Source: Indolivaga capnocytophagoides DSM 22835 (lineage in GTDB: Bacteria > Bacteroidota > Bacteroidia > Bacteroidales > Dysgonomonadaceae). Taken from it: a stretch of 64,000 nucleotides of DNA. The position numbers were made by a program, and so were the translations under genes. The notes under the pieces were generated by a model. That model saw only the letters and a program-made list of their open reading frames with translations, did not search any database and had not been told where the DNA came from. The stretch covers positions 46,872 through 110,871 of the forward strand of contig NZ_AUFL01000017.1 in assembly GCF_000426485.1 (NCBI RefSeq), given 5' to 3'. How positions within the stretch are numbered: the first letter of the stretch is position 1; the number at the start of each line of letters is the position of its first letter. Positions 46,824 through 56,114 of this stretch are shown here, in pieces.

Positions 46824-48260
46824 ATGAGTACACAAAATAATACAAAGATGACAAATTACAGGTGGGTAATCTGTGCCATGTTATTCTTTGCCACCACTGT
46901 CAATTATCTCGACAGGCAGGTGTTGTCCCTCACATGGGATGAGTTTATAAAACCCGAATTCCATTGGGATGAATCTCACTACGGGACTATCACAGCCGTA
47001 TTTTCTATCGTTTATGCAATATGTATGCTATTTGCCGGAAGATTTGTTGACTGGATGGGCAGTAAAAAAGGATTCCTTTGGGCAATCGGCATATGGTCAT
47101 TAGGAGCATGTCTCCATGCTCTATGCGGTGTAGCCACCGAGCAATATGTGGGATTGCACTCTGCGGCCGAACTGGCTGCCGCAACAGGAGATGTAGTAGT
47201 CGTTATCGCAACAGTTAGTATGTACTGCTTCCTTTTTGCACGATGTATATTGGCTTTAGGGGAGGCAGGGAACTTTCCTGCGGCCATTAAAGTTACCGCC
47301 GAATACTTTCCCAAAAAAGATAGAGCCTATGCCACTTCTATTTTCAACGCAGGAGCATCTATCGGAGCCTTGATCGCACCTCTTTCTATTCCGCTGTTGG
47401 CTAAACATTGGGGATGGGAGATGGCCTTTATCGTTATAGGGGCTTTAGGTTTTATATGGATGGGATTCTGGGTATTTTTATACGATGCCCCCAACAAAAG
47501 TAAGCATGTAAATGCTGCTGAATTGGAATACATCGAGCAGGATAAAGTAGAAGATCAAGCAGACGGACTAAGCCACTGCGACGAAAAGAAAATCCCTTTC
47601 TGGAAATGCTTTTCATACAAACAAACTTGGGCTTTTGCCGCCGGTAAATTCATGACCGATGGGGTATGGTGGTTCTTCTTATTTTGGACGCCATCTTACC
47701 TTAATACACAATTCGGGATCAAAACTTCCGAAGGCTTAGGTATCGCCCTCATATTTACACTATATGCCATCACCATGTTGTCGATATACGGAGGAAAACT
47801 GCCTACGATAATCATGAATAAAACAGGACTGAATCCCTATGCAGCCAGAATGAGAGCCATGCTTATATTCGCATTCTTCCCGCTGGTGGTACTCTTTGCA
47901 CAACCTTTAGGTACTATTTCTCCGTGGTTACCGGTAATTATGATCGGTATAGGAGGAGCGGCTCACCAATCGTGGTCTGCCAATATATTCTCGACGGTAG
48001 GAGATATGTTTCCGAAAGGAGCAATCGCATCCATCACCGGAATAGGGGGAATGGCCGGAGGTATAGGATCTATGCTGCTGCAAAAATGTGCAGGAAACCT
48101 CTTTGTATATGCCGATGAAGTACAAATGGAGTTTATGGGATTTTCGGGAAAACCGGCCGGATACTTTATCATCTTTTGTGTATGTGCTGTGGCTTATCTG
48201 ATAGGATGGGCAATTATGAAGTCTCTCGTTCCGAAATACAAACCAATTACAGATCTATAA
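46824..48260 (+). CDS. exuT: MFS hexuronate transporter, ExuT-like
   Basis: 478 residues with 12 predicted membrane helices. MFS anion:cation symporter features: NYLDRQVLSLTWDEF in helix 1, GRFVDWMGSKKGF between helices 2 and 3, LALGEAGNFPAAIKVTAEYFP in helix 4-5. It is longer than E. coli ExuT because of an insertion around residues 105-125 (CGVATEQYVGLHSAAELAA). It brings galacturonate (or glucuronate) across the inner membrane. The central place among uxa genes supports this substrate. Confidence 0.92.
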   Translation: MSTQNNTKMTNYRWVICAMLFFATTVNYLDRQVLSLTWDEFIKPEFHWDESHYGTITAVFSIVYAICMLFAGRFVDWMGSKKGFLWAIGIWSLGACLHALCGVATEQYVGLHSAAELAAATGDVVVVIATVSMYCFLFARCILALGEAGNFPAAIKVTAEYFPKKDRAYATSIFNAGASIGALIAPLSIPLLAKHWGWEMAFIVIGALGFIWMGFWVFLYDAPNKSKHVNAAELEYIEQDKVEDQADGLSHCDEKKIPFWKCFSYKQTWAFAAGKFMTDGVWWFFLFWTPSYLNTQFGIKTSEGLGIALIFTLYAITMLSIYGGKLPTIIMNKTGLNPYAARMRAMLIFAFFPLVVLFAQPLGTISPWLPVIMIGIGGAAHQSWSANIFSTVGDMFPKGAIASITGIGGMAGGIGSMLLQKCAGNLFVYADEVQMEFMGFSGKPAGYFIIFCVCAVAYLIGWAIMKSLVPKYKPITDL

Positions 48261-48288
48261 GTAACGAATCAAAAAAAAATTATATAAA

Positions 48289-49728
48289 ATGAAAAAGCTA
48301 AATAAATCGACAGTAGAAAAGAAAGAACTTCCCGTTAAAATACTTCAATTCGGAGAAGGTAATTTCTTACGTGCCTTTGTTGACTGGATGATTGACAAAG
48401 CAAACGATGCAGGAGTAATGAATCATGGAGTTGTGGCTGTACAACCCATCCCCGGAGGAGAATTCGTTGCGAACCTTTTCAAAGAGCAAGATTCTATGTA
48501 TCATGTATATCTGGAAGGTATCAAAGACAAAAAACCTGTAAAAGAAGTATCACTGGTAAAGAGTATCAACGAAGTACTGAATCCATATACCCAATATGCC
48601 GAATACGAAAAGATATTTTTGAGTAACGAATTGGAAATGATCATTTCGAATACAACAGAAGCGGGTATCCGTTACGAAGAAGGAGACGACCTGAATGCAA
48701 ACCCTCCGAAATCGTTCCCCGCAAAAATGACAGCCCTATTGTACAAGCGTTTCAAAAAATTCAATGGTAACGCCGACAAAGGACTTCTTATCGTATGTTG
48801 CGAATTGATCGAAGACAATGGTTCGACATTGCACGACTATGTATTGAAACATGCGAAATTCAATAAACTGGGTGACGATTTTATCAATTGGGTTAATACA
48901 GCATGTCATTTCTACGATACATTGGTAGACCGTATCGTTCCGGGATTTCCGAAAGAAACCATCAACGAAATCAAAGAAGAAATCGGCTTCGACGACAATC
49001 TTGTTGTAAAAGGCGAATACTTCCATGTATGGGCAATCGGAGGTGATTCTATCATCAAAGAAAAACTACCATTGGATAAAGCCGGTTTGAATGTGATCTA
49101 TATGGATGACATCAAAGAATTCCGTGCAAAAAAGGTACGTATCCTCAACGGTGCGCATACCGCAATGGTTCCTGTTGCCTTACAATTAGGGTGCGAAACT
49201 GTGATGGACGCATTCAATACGCCCGAAGTAGAAAAATATATCAATCAGATGGTAGCCAACGAAGTACTGGCAGTAATCAACGAAGATCCGGAAGAATTGA
49301 AAGCTTTCGCTGCAAAAATTCTCGAAAGATTTTACAATCCTTTCCTGAAACATTATCTGAAAGATATCTCATTGAATTCTCTTTCGAAATGGGAAACTCG
49401 CGATTATCCGACAGTGTTCGACAATTACAAAAAATTGGATAAGGATGCTAAACTCACTATCTTCTCTTTTGCCGCATTGCTCGTGCTTTATAGCGGAAAA
49501 TCTGAAATAGCATTTACACCGAACGATACAGCCGAATTTATCGAGTTCATACAATCGACATTCAAAGAATACGATATCAACGGATGGGTAAAAGGTATTA
49601 TTTCTCATAAAGATATGTGGAAAGAAAACTTCAATGAAGTTCCTCAGTTCGCAGATGAAGTTGCAAACGATGTCAAACTGATTCTGAACGGAGGTATGCT
49701 TAAAGCTCTTAAATCGATCATAGCTTAA
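48289..49728 (+). CDS. uxaB: Tagaturonate reductase (altronate oxidoreductase)
   Basis: 479 residues, usual UxaB length. Mannitol-dehydrogenase family: N-terminal nucleotide site LQFGEGNFLRAFVDWMID, conserved PGFPKETINEIKEEIG, and catalytic RILNGAHTAMVPVALQLG in the middle of the protein (around residue 285-300, Lys in the preceding RAKKVR). It reduces tagaturonate to altronate with NADH in the cytoplasm. It lies 28 bp after the transporter gene and is followed by a stem-loop. Confidence 0.95.
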   Translation: MKKLNKSTVEKKELPVKILQFGEGNFLRAFVDWMIDKANDAGVMNHGVVAVQPIPGGEFVANLFKEQDSMYHVYLEGIKDKKPVKEVSLVKSINEVLNPYTQYAEYEKIFLSNELEMIISNTTEAGIRYEEGDDLNANPPKSFPAKMTALLYKRFKKFNGNADKGLLIVCCELIEDNGSTLHDYVLKHAKFNKLGDDFINWVNTACHFYDTLVDRIVPGFPKETINEIKEEIGFDDNLVVKGEYFHVWAIGGDSIIKEKLPLDKAGLNVIYMDDIKEFRAKKVRILNGAHTAMVPVALQLGCETVMDAFNTPEVEKYINQMVANEVLAVINEDPEELKAFAAKILERFYNPFLKHYLKDISLNSLSKWETRDYPTVFDNYKKLDKDAKLTIFSFAALLVLYSGKSEIAFTPNDTAEFIEFIQSTFKEYDINGWVKGIISHKDMWKENFNEVPQFADEVANDVKLILNGGMLKALKSIIA

Positions 49729-49738
49729 TCACAAGATC

Positions 49739-49766
49739 AGGAAGGAGGAACTAAATCCTCCTTCCT
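49739..49766 (+). terminator. Intercistronic stem-loop after uxaB
   Basis: AGGAAGGAGGA and TCCTCCTTCCT form an 11-bp stem with a 6-nt loop (ACTAAA). No T run follows (TTAAATAAA), so it may reduce rather than stop transcription into the HIT gene, or protect the upstream mRNA 3' end. Confidence 0.55.
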
Positions 49767-49782
49767 TAAATAAACTGCCAAT

Positions 49783-50205
49783 ATGAATAATGATTGTCTA
49801 TATTGCAATAAAAATCAGACTCAAAAAGACCTGATGATAGAGATATGCTCTCTTAGTGTATCTACCGTTTTCCTTTTTAAGGAACAAACATACAAAGGAC
49901 GTTGCGTGATAGCTTACAAAGATCACAACGTTGAATTATACCAACTGTCGCCTGAAGATCTTCTGGCGTTCATGACTGATGTAAACAAAGTAGCTTCAGT
50001 TATTGCAAAACTTTACAATCCGGCAAAAATCAACTACGGAGCATATTCCGACAAGCTGCCTCATCTTCATATACATCTGGCTCCGAAATATGTTGACGGG
50101 GCTGATTATGGTTCAACTTTTGTAATGAATCCTCAAAAGGTATATCTTACCGACTCAGAATATACAGAAATGATCGACTCCATAAAAAAAGAATTGAGGT
50201 CTTAG
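49783..50205 (+). CDS. HIT-family hydrolase
   Basis: 140 residues. HIT motif HLHIHLAPK (His-x-His-x-His) near residue 90-98; N-terminal CLYCNKNQTQK carries a CxxC. HIT proteins hydrolyse nucleotide phosphates such as diadenosine tetraphosphate or AMP adducts in the cytoplasm. Its place between uxaB and uxaA is unusual; a role in hexuronate use is not evident. Its stop codon TAG lies inside the palindrome of a repeat copy (50196). Confidence 0.85.
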   Translation: MNNDCLYCNKNQTQKDLMIEICSLSVSTVFLFKEQTYKGRCVIAYKDHNVELYQLSPEDLLAFMTDVNKVASVIAKLYNPAKINYGAYSDKLPHLHIHLAPKYVDGADYGSTFVMNPQKVYLTDSEYTEMIDSIKKELRS

Positions 50206-50288
50206 ACCTCTTTTATAGCTTTGCCAAGGATAAATACCACCGCCAGCTATAATATTATAATATATTATTAAATGCTCTCATTCACTTA
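50196..50288 (+). repeat. Dispersed intergenic repeat upstream of uxaA, copy H
   Basis: Head GAGGTCTTAGACCTC (a perfect 15-bp palindrome apart from the centre), then TTTTATAGCTTTG containing TAGCTTTG (form TAnnTTTG), body TATAATATTAT, tail ATTAAATGCTCTCATTCACTTA read in two parts (ATTAAATGCTC, TCATTCACTTA). One base longer than copies B-D. The tail ends 5 bp before the uxaA ATG. The HIT stop lies in the head. Confidence 0.7.
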
Positions 50289-50293
50289 TAGAT

Positions 50294-51781
50294 ATGAATA
50301 AATATATAAAGATCAACCCGAACGACAATGTATGCGTTGCCATAGAGAATCTTTCTCCCGGTGATATTGTCAATGTAGAAGGGACACCTGTCGAGATTAA
50401 GAATCCGATAGAAACAGGGCATAAGTTTGCCATCAAAGAAATAAAGACCGATGAGAATGTTGTTAAATACGGCTATCCAATCGGACATGCCACAACCGAT
50501 ATTCATACAGGTGAACATGTACACACCCAGAATGTGAAAACAAACCTGCATGACAACCTGCAATATTCGTATGTTCCGGTACATCCAAAACTGAACATCC
50601 CGAAAAGCGACCTCAAAATCAACGGTTACCTGCGCTACAACGGAGATATGGGTATCCGCAACGAATTGTGGATTGTACCGACTGTAGGTTGTGTAAATGG
50701 TCAGGCGCAAGCAATTATCGAAAGGGTAAAACGAGAATTGGATGTTGCCCATATTGATGATATACGGGTATATACCCACAACTACGGCTGTTCTCAATTG
50801 GGAGACGACCATAATAATACAAAAAAAGCTCTGGCTGCACTCGCAAAACATCCGAATGCAGGAGGAGTACTTGTTTTGAGCTTAGGATGTGAAAACAACC
50901 AACAAGCCGATTTCAAAAAAGAAATGGGAGAATGGGATCCCGAAAGGGTTCGTTTCCTTATTTCGCAAGAAGTACAGGACGAAATAGAGGTAGGATTTCA
51001 AATGATGTCCGAATTAGTAGAGCGTATGCGCAAAGACAAACGTGAGCCCCTACCCTTATCTAAACTGAAAGTAGGATTGAAATGCGGTGGTAGCGACGGA
51101 TTCTCGGGTATCACAGCAAATCCGCTAGTAGGACAATTCTCAGACTGGCTGATAGGTCAGGGAGGAACAACTATACTTACCGAAGTTCCCGAAATGTTTG
51201 GTGCTGAAACCATTCTGATGAACAGAGCCGAAAGCAAAGAAGTATTTGATGACACGGTAGCCTTGATCAATAACTTCAAGAATTATTTCCGCAAATTCGA
51301 ACAGCCGATTTATGAAAACCCTTCACCGGGAAATAAAGCGGGCGGTATCACAACTTTAGAAGATAAATCGCTGGGATGTACTCAAAAGGGAGGAAACTCC
51401 GAGGTGGTAGATGTATTGGATTACTCTCAGCCTGTAACCAAACACGGCTTAAATCTGCTTAATGCACCGGGTAATGACCTTGTTGCAGCATCGGCATTGG
51501 CTCTTTCGGGCTGTCAGTTGGTACTGTTCACTACAGGACGTGGAACCCCATTCGGGGCGTTTGTTCCCACAATGAAAATCTCGACAAACACTCGCCTGTT
51601 TAATTTCAAAAGTAACTGGATCGATTTTAACGCCGGAGTACTTTTGGAAGGAAATAGTATGGAGAATGTATTAAAAGACTTTGTAAACTTCATTGTTCAA
51701 ACGTGTGACGGAGAACATTTGAAGCACGAAATCACCGGATTCAAAGAAATAGCGATATTCAAGACCGGTGTTACTCTATAG
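50294..51781 (+). CDS. uxaA: Altronate dehydratase
   Basis: 495 residues, the same length as E. coli UxaA. N-terminal SAF domain (about 1-85, with PGDIVNVEGTPVEI), then the UxaA/GarD catalytic part with MGIRNELWIVPTVGCVNG, HNYGCSQLGDDH, LSLGCENNQQ and KCGGSDGFSGITANPLVG. Conserved cysteines and histidines bind iron. It dehydrates altronate to KDG, feeding KdgK. A terminator follows. Confidence 0.95.
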   Translation: MNKYIKINPNDNVCVAIENLSPGDIVNVEGTPVEIKNPIETGHKFAIKEIKTDENVVKYGYPIGHATTDIHTGEHVHTQNVKTNLHDNLQYSYVPVHPKLNIPKSDLKINGYLRYNGDMGIRNELWIVPTVGCVNGQAQAIIERVKRELDVAHIDDIRVYTHNYGCSQLGDDHNNTKKALAALAKHPNAGGVLVLSLGCENNQQADFKKEMGEWDPERVRFLISQEVQDEIEVGFQMMSELVERMRKDKREPLPLSKLKVGLKCGGSDGFSGITANPLVGQFSDWLIGQGGTTILTEVPEMFGAETILMNRAESKEVFDDTVALINNFKNYFRKFEQPIYENPSPGNKAGGITTLEDKSLGCTQKGGNSEVVDVLDYSQPVTKHGLNLLNAPGNDLVAASALALSGCQLVLFTTGRGTPFGAFVPTMKISTNTRLFNFKSNWIDFNAGVLLEGNSMENVLKDFVNFIVQTCDGEHLKHEITGFKEIAIFKTGVTL

Positions 51782-51801
51782 AATGTTTTAGTAAATTGAG
51801 A

Positions 51802-51832
51802 AAAGCCGATAAGTAAATAACTTATCGGCTTT
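51802..51832. terminator. Bidirectional terminator between uxaA and the DUF4252 gene
   Basis: AAAGCCGATAAGT and ACTTATCGGCTTT form a 13-bp perfect stem with an AAATA loop. A/T tracts on both sides allow termination of the convergent genes. Confidence 0.85.
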
Positions 51833-51869
51833 CTTATATATCTGAACCGTCCTGAAAAAGACTGAACCG

Positions 51870-52706
51870 TTACTTCTTTATCGTTTGCCCTTTTGTCAGA
51901 CTTTGGATGTCTTGTAATGTAAAGTTTCCTAGCATTCTGATTACACTTACATCCGAACCGTCTTCTGTAACCATCAGTAGCTCGGATTTCTTACCTTTAC
52001 CTTCGGATTTAAGATAAAATGCAGTTTTCGAGTCGCTGTCTTTCACCAACATAAGAGTTTCATAATTACCAGACTTAACCAATCGGCTTATAGTCTGCTT
52101 GAGAATTATTGCAGGACTGCGGTCTTCCGCCGAATATATCTGTAAAGATTCCAGTTTACCGGCGACCTTTCCTACATTCACTCCGGGCATATCCATATCG
52201 GGCATCATGCCCAAAAGAGCCTTTGTTATGTATACAACCTCAACTCCTTTTATGTTACTCAGATTCTCAAAAGTATCTCCTTTGCTGCTTTGCTGAGACT
52301 CATTACTATTATAGGAATAAGCGTACGAATAAGTTTTATTATTTGAACGTTGTGCTCGCTCTGCTTCTCTTCGGGCACGCTCTGCTTCACGGCGTGCCCT
52401 TTCGGTTTCACGCTGTGCTTTTAATTCTTCTCCCGTTCCCTGTACATCCATATTATAAGCATAGACTTTGATATTACTCAACTCTTTAAGAGTATTCGAA
52501 TCCATCGTAAACTCAGGAATATTTTTTATCTGCAGTTCCATATCAGATAGATCAATATCCAATCCCGTTAAACTTTCTTCTACACTCCGGGATATCTCCT
52601 CAGACATTTTGGCCCAATCAATATGATCAGTCGCCGTTCTCTTTTGTGCATATCCCTGCACAATAACTAAAGCGAGAACTATCATCAGCATTACTAACTT
52701 TTTCAT
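51870..52706 (-). CDS. Secreted DUF4252 protein with Arg/Glu repeat
   Basis: 278 residues, signal peptide ends VQGYAQ. Residues about 95-125 are a charged repeat of ERARREA units (probably a helix or coiled coil), followed by a Tyr/Ser/Asn-rich stretch. The C-terminal half (about 140-278) is the DUF4252 region, with IKGVEVVYITKALLGMM and a final FTLQDIQSL. Function unknown. The start overlaps the stop of the putative anti-sigma gene by 4 bp (ATGA), so it belongs to the sigma factor operon. Confidence 0.8.
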   Translation of the reverse strand: MKKLVMLMIVLALVIVQGYAQKRTATDHIDWAKMSEEISRSVEESLTGLDIDLSDMELQIKNIPEFTMDSNTLKELSNIKVYAYNMDVQGTGEELKAQRETERARREAERARREAERAQRSNNKTYSYAYSYNSNESQQSSKGDTFENLSNIKGVEVVYITKALLGMMPDMDMPGVNVGKVAGKLESLQIYSAEDRSPAIILKQTISRLVKSGNYETLMLVKDSDSKTAFYLKSEGKGKKSELLMVTEDGSDVSVIRMLGNFTLQDIQSLTKGQTIKK

Positions 52707-53245
52707 AGCTGAATATTATTTTTGTTCATTATCTTATTTACTTTATCCACATTTCCCTGTACAGTTTCGACCTGCTGTAATCCTTTGTTCAACTTATTAG
52801 ACACAAGGAGCATCGTTTTTTGTGTTTCGCGATAGGCTTCCTTAGGATCAGAATAGGTATCCTGTACCACAAAATCCGATTTCTTATCAAAACTCTTATG
52901 AAAGAACAATCCCGCAGAAATGAAGATAACAATACTTGCAGCTATTCCCGAAACCCATTTCCAGTTTATTGATTTTATCTTTGGCCTAGCAGGCTTCGTA
53001 TCGCTTTTATTGTCTTTATCCAGTTCATCAATCAAGTTTTCCAGCTTAGATTCCAGACCAAACGGAACAGCTATTTCTTCCGAACGGTATAATTTAAGGA
53101 ACAATTGCTGCTCATCCTTCATCGATTCGGGTACATCTGTTCCCTGAAAGAAGTCAAACAAAACTCTTTCCTCTTCTATCGAGGTCGCTCCTTCATAAAA
53201 CGACTCCAATAATTGTTCTATATATTTAATATCCATAACTTTCAC
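52703..53245 (-). CDS. Single-pass membrane protein, putative anti-sigma factor
   Basis: 180 residues. An ATG three codons downstream (53236) is an alternative start. The N-terminal 90 residues are cytoplasmic and acidic (YIEQLLESFYEGATSIEEE, DFFQGTDVP), one membrane helix spans about 97-116 (WVSGIAASIVIFISAG), and the C-terminal part faces the periplasm. This plan and its place directly after an ECF sigma gene fit an anti-sigma factor. It has no zinc HxxxCxxC motif, so the assignment rests on context. Confidence 0.65.
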   Translation of the reverse strand: MKVMDIKYIEQLLESFYEGATSIEEERVLFDFFQGTDVPESMKDEQQLFLKLYRSEEIAVPFGLESKLENLIDELDKDNKSDTKPARPKIKSINWKWVSGIAASIVIFISAGLFFHKSFDKKSDFVVQDTYSDPKEAYRETQKTMLLVSNKLNKGLQQVETVQGNVDKVNKIMNKNNIQL

Positions 53246-53249
53246 TTTA

Positions 53250-53259
53250 AAGGTCTCAG
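53250..53259. repeat. Half copy of the dispersed palindrome
   Basis: AAGGTCTCAG, one arm and the centre only, in the short gap between the sigma factor and the putative anti-sigma gene. May be chance. Confidence 0.25.
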
Positions 53260-53264
53260 CATAA

Positions 53265-53759
53265 TCAGCGGCTCACATTATACAACTCTTTAATTCTTTT
53301 CCTTGCTCTTGATAATAATACTCTCACATTTACACTGGTAAGCCCCATTATTTGTTCTATTTCTTCGGACGAACAATCGTCAAAGTGCCTCAGCTTTATA
53401 ACTTGCTGCTGTTGCTCGGGCAACTGTTTCAGCAATGACTCCACATAGAGTATATCTTCTTTTTGTTCAATCTCGGATACAATCTCCACTTTATCCGCAA
53501 TCTGGAGATCTTCTGATGATTGAGAGGGATGTCTGGCTCTCGATCGAATAAAATCGAGACACAAATTGCGCAACATAGTTATACAGTACGATTCGGCATT
53601 ATCTACCAATAAAAGATCATCCCTTTTGTTCCACATTTTTATATACGTTTCCTGCACAAGGTCTTCGGCATCGCATACATCCTCGACAAGACGATATGCA
53701 ACTCTGAACATCTTCTGATGGTAAGGTATATATTTTTCTTTAAACGTGGATGAATCCAT
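53265..53759 (-). CDS. ECF-type RNA polymerase sigma factor
   Basis: 164 residues, typical ECF size. Region 2 about 10-75 (YRLVEDVCDAEDLVQETYIKMW) and region 4 about 105-160 (LPEQQQQVIKLRHFDDCSSEEIEQIMGLTSVNVRVLLSRARKRI, quoted for position only in parts) with the helix-turn-helix. It directs RNA polymerase to a small regulon, probably including its own operon. The next gene on the strand is the putative anti-sigma factor, 19 bp away. Confidence 0.92.
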   Translation of the reverse strand: MDSSTFKEKYIPYHQKMFRVAYRLVEDVCDAEDLVQETYIKMWNKRDDLLLVDNAESYCITMLRNLCLDFIRSRARHPSQSSEDLQIADKVEIVSEIEQKEDILYVESLLKQLPEQQQQVIKLRHFDDCSSEEIEQIMGLTSVNVRVLLSRARKRIKELYNVSR

Positions 53760-53832
53760 CTTTTACAGCAATCAGCTCTATTAAGTCCACAGACCTGCCT
53801 ATTTATAACTAAAGGACAACACAATAAACTAT

Positions 53833-54318
53833 TTATATCTTATTCTTCTTTTTGCCTCCATATTCCTTTTTGATACCCGGCAAATCATCGAGTGAGAATT
53901 TTCCTTTCAGCCTTATTATTGCGGGCTCCTTAGAATCGCAGTTGATAACAACCAGTTCCCGTATCTTTCGTTTCTTTGTTTTTGAATAAATCAGCACATT
54001 ATCTTCATCGTCTTTCGCCTGCAAAAGTAAATCATAGTCTTTCTCTTTTATATTTGAAACGGATCGAGCAAAACTTTCCTTATCAGGCGGAGAGCAATCG
54101 CTCAGATCTACAACCTGTATCGAACTTATCTTCTTCATAGCCTGTGAAGCATCCTTTCCTACAGGCATTATTTTCATTATCGAAAATAAGAACTTCCTTA
54201 AATGAACACTCTCGGCATTCGGCCGTTTCGAAAAATCTTTAATTAATTTATTTAAGTCCTGAGCCTGAATCGAAAGGCTTAGAAGTATAAACGTAAATAT
54301 ATATATTACTCTCTTCAT
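53833..54318 (-). CDS. Small secreted DUF4252 protein
   Basis: 161 residues, signal peptide ends SIQAQ. The rest matches the DUF4252 pattern seen in the larger protein at 51870: DLNKLIKDF start, IQVVDLSDC, DNVLIYSKTKKRKIRELVVI and a final KGKFSLDDLPGIKKEYGGKK. It lies just upstream of the sigma factor on the same strand (73 bp), so sigma factor, membrane protein and two DUF4252 proteins form one cluster. Function unknown. Confidence 0.75.
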   Translation of the reverse strand: MKRVIYIFTFILLSLSIQAQDLNKLIKDFSKRPNAESVHLRKFLFSIMKIMPVGKDASQAMKKISSIQVVDLSDCSPPDKESFARSVSNIKEKDYDLLLQAKDDEDNVLIYSKTKKRKIRELVVINCDSKEPAIIRLKGKFSLDDLPGIKKEYGGKKKNKI

Positions 54319-54429
54319 TCTATTTTAGACATTATCAATTTCCACTCAAATTTCCTGATTTTATCTATAAGACGAAATATAAACAACAGATGTTACACCG
54401 ATTAAAAATATTTTTTGATAATCTTTTCT

Positions 54430-54437
54430 TATCTTTG
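54430..54437 (+). promoter_or_regulatory. -7 promoter box of guaA
   Basis: TATCTTTG, exact TAnnTTTG. The leader would be about 150 nt and includes the short direct repeat TAACCTTTGTAACCTTTTG. I did not recognise a purine riboswitch in it. Confidence 0.5.
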
Positions 54438-54596
54438 GGGACACATACCCTCTTATTATGTTTTTATCTATACAGAAGGTGAATAATATAAGTCGAAAAA
54501 GGAAACACCGCCCAAAATACAGTTTTCGTGTAACCTTTGTAACCTTTTGACATAAAAAACTGAAAGACAAGAATTAAATAAAATAAGACAATATCC

Positions 54597-56114
54597 ATGA
54601 CGGAAAAAATCATTATCCTTGATTTTGGTTCACAAACCACCCAATTGATTGCAAGACGCATCCGCGAGCTAAACACTTATTGCGAAATCGTACCCTACAA
54701 CAAATTTCCGAAAGACGATACTACAGTAAAAGGAGTAATCCTCTCGGGTAGTCCGTTTTCGGTGAATGACAAAGACGCATTCCGTGCCGATCTGTCCGAA
54801 ATCCGAAATAAGCTGCCTTTACTCGGCATATGCTACGGAGCTCAATACCTTGCTCATACATCCGAAGGAAAAGTTGAAAAAGGTGATTCGCGCGAATACG
54901 GCCGTGCTCATTTGGTTACAATAAACAAAGATATTTTATTTGATGGGATAAAAGAAGGTTCTCAAGTGTGGATGTCGCATGGAGATACAATAACAGTACT
55001 TCCCTCAAACTTCGAAATCATAGCAAGTACCGAAGATGTAAAGGCGGCAGCTTATAAAATAGAAGGAGAACAAACATGGGGTGTACAATTCCATCCCGAA
55101 GTCTACCACTCAACAGACGGAACCCGCATACTGAATAACTTCCTGAACATCTGCGGATGCAAGAAAGACTGGACTCCGGCTTCTTTTGTAGAATCTACCG
55201 TTGCCGAACTGAAAGCTAAACTCGGAGATGATAAAGTTATTCTTGCATTATCGGGAGGTGTTGATTCATCAGTTACAGCCGTTCTCTTGAATCAGGCAAT
55301 AGGCAAAAATCTGACTTGTATATTTGTCGATCACGGCTTGCTACGTAAAGATGAGTTCAAACGTGTACTGAAAGATTATGAACACCTTGGGCTGAATGTT
55401 ATCGGAGTAAATGCTAAAGACAAGTTTTACTCAGCATTAGCAGGGATTAGTGATCCCGAACAGAAAAGAAAAATCATAGGAAAAGGCTTTATTGATGTTT
55501 TTGACGAAGAAGCACATAAGCTGAAAGATATAAAATGGCTCGGACAGGGAACTATTTACCCAGACATCATCGAATCGCTGTCTATTACGGGAACCGTGAT
55601 TAAATCTCACCACAATGTAGGCGGATTACCCGAAAAGATGAATCTGAAACTGGTAGAACCTCTTCGTTTGTTATTCAAGGATGAAGTTCGCCGTGTAGGT
55701 TTGGAAATGGGAATGATGGAACACCTTATCAAACGTCACCCTTTCCCCGGTCCCGGACTTGGTATCCGTATTTTAGGAGATATCACACCCGAAAAAGTAG
55801 AGATACTGCAAAATGCCGATGATATATATATGCGTACAATGAATGAGTTTCATTTATACGATCAGGTATGGCAGGCAGGAGTAATATTGCTTCCCGTAAA
55901 ATCGGTAGGAGTAATGGGCGACGAGCGTACATACGAATATACGGTTGCATTGCGTGCCGTAACATCAACCGATGCCATGACCGCCGATTGGGCTCACCTA
56001 CCCTACGAGTTTCTGGCTAAGGTTTCGAATGAAATCATCAATAAAGTTAAAGGAGTAAACAGAGTTGTTTACGATATATCCTCTAAGCCACCAGCTACAA
56101 TCGAATGGGAATAA
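54597..56114 (+). CDS. guaA: GMP synthase (glutamine-hydrolysing)
   Basis: 505 residues. Class I glutamine amidotransferase domain (1-190) with Cys79 in LLGICYGAQ and HPE (near 168), then ATP pyrophosphatase domain with LSGGVDSSV (about 219-226) and the C-terminal dimerisation domain ending KPPATIEWE. It converts XMP to GMP. Housekeeping gene, apparently monocistronic, with a terminator after it. Confidence 0.98.
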   Translation: MTEKIIILDFGSQTTQLIARRIRELNTYCEIVPYNKFPKDDTTVKGVILSGSPFSVNDKDAFRADLSEIRNKLPLLGICYGAQYLAHTSEGKVEKGDSREYGRAHLVTINKDILFDGIKEGSQVWMSHGDTITVLPSNFEIIASTEDVKAAAYKIEGEQTWGVQFHPEVYHSTDGTRILNNFLNICGCKKDWTPASFVESTVAELKAKLGDDKVILALSGGVDSSVTAVLLNQAIGKNLTCIFVDHGLLRKDEFKRVLKDYEHLGLNVIGVNAKDKFYSALAGISDPEQKRKIIGKGFIDVFDEEAHKLKDIKWLGQGTIYPDIIESLSITGTVIKSHHNVGGLPEKMNLKLVEPLRLLFKDEVRRVGLEMGMMEHLIKRHPFPGPGLGIRILGDITPEKVEILQNADDIYMRTMNEFHLYDQVWQAGVILLPVKSVGVMGDERTYEYTVALRAVTSTDAMTADWAHLPYEFLAKVSNEIINKVKGVNRVVYDISSKPPATIEWE

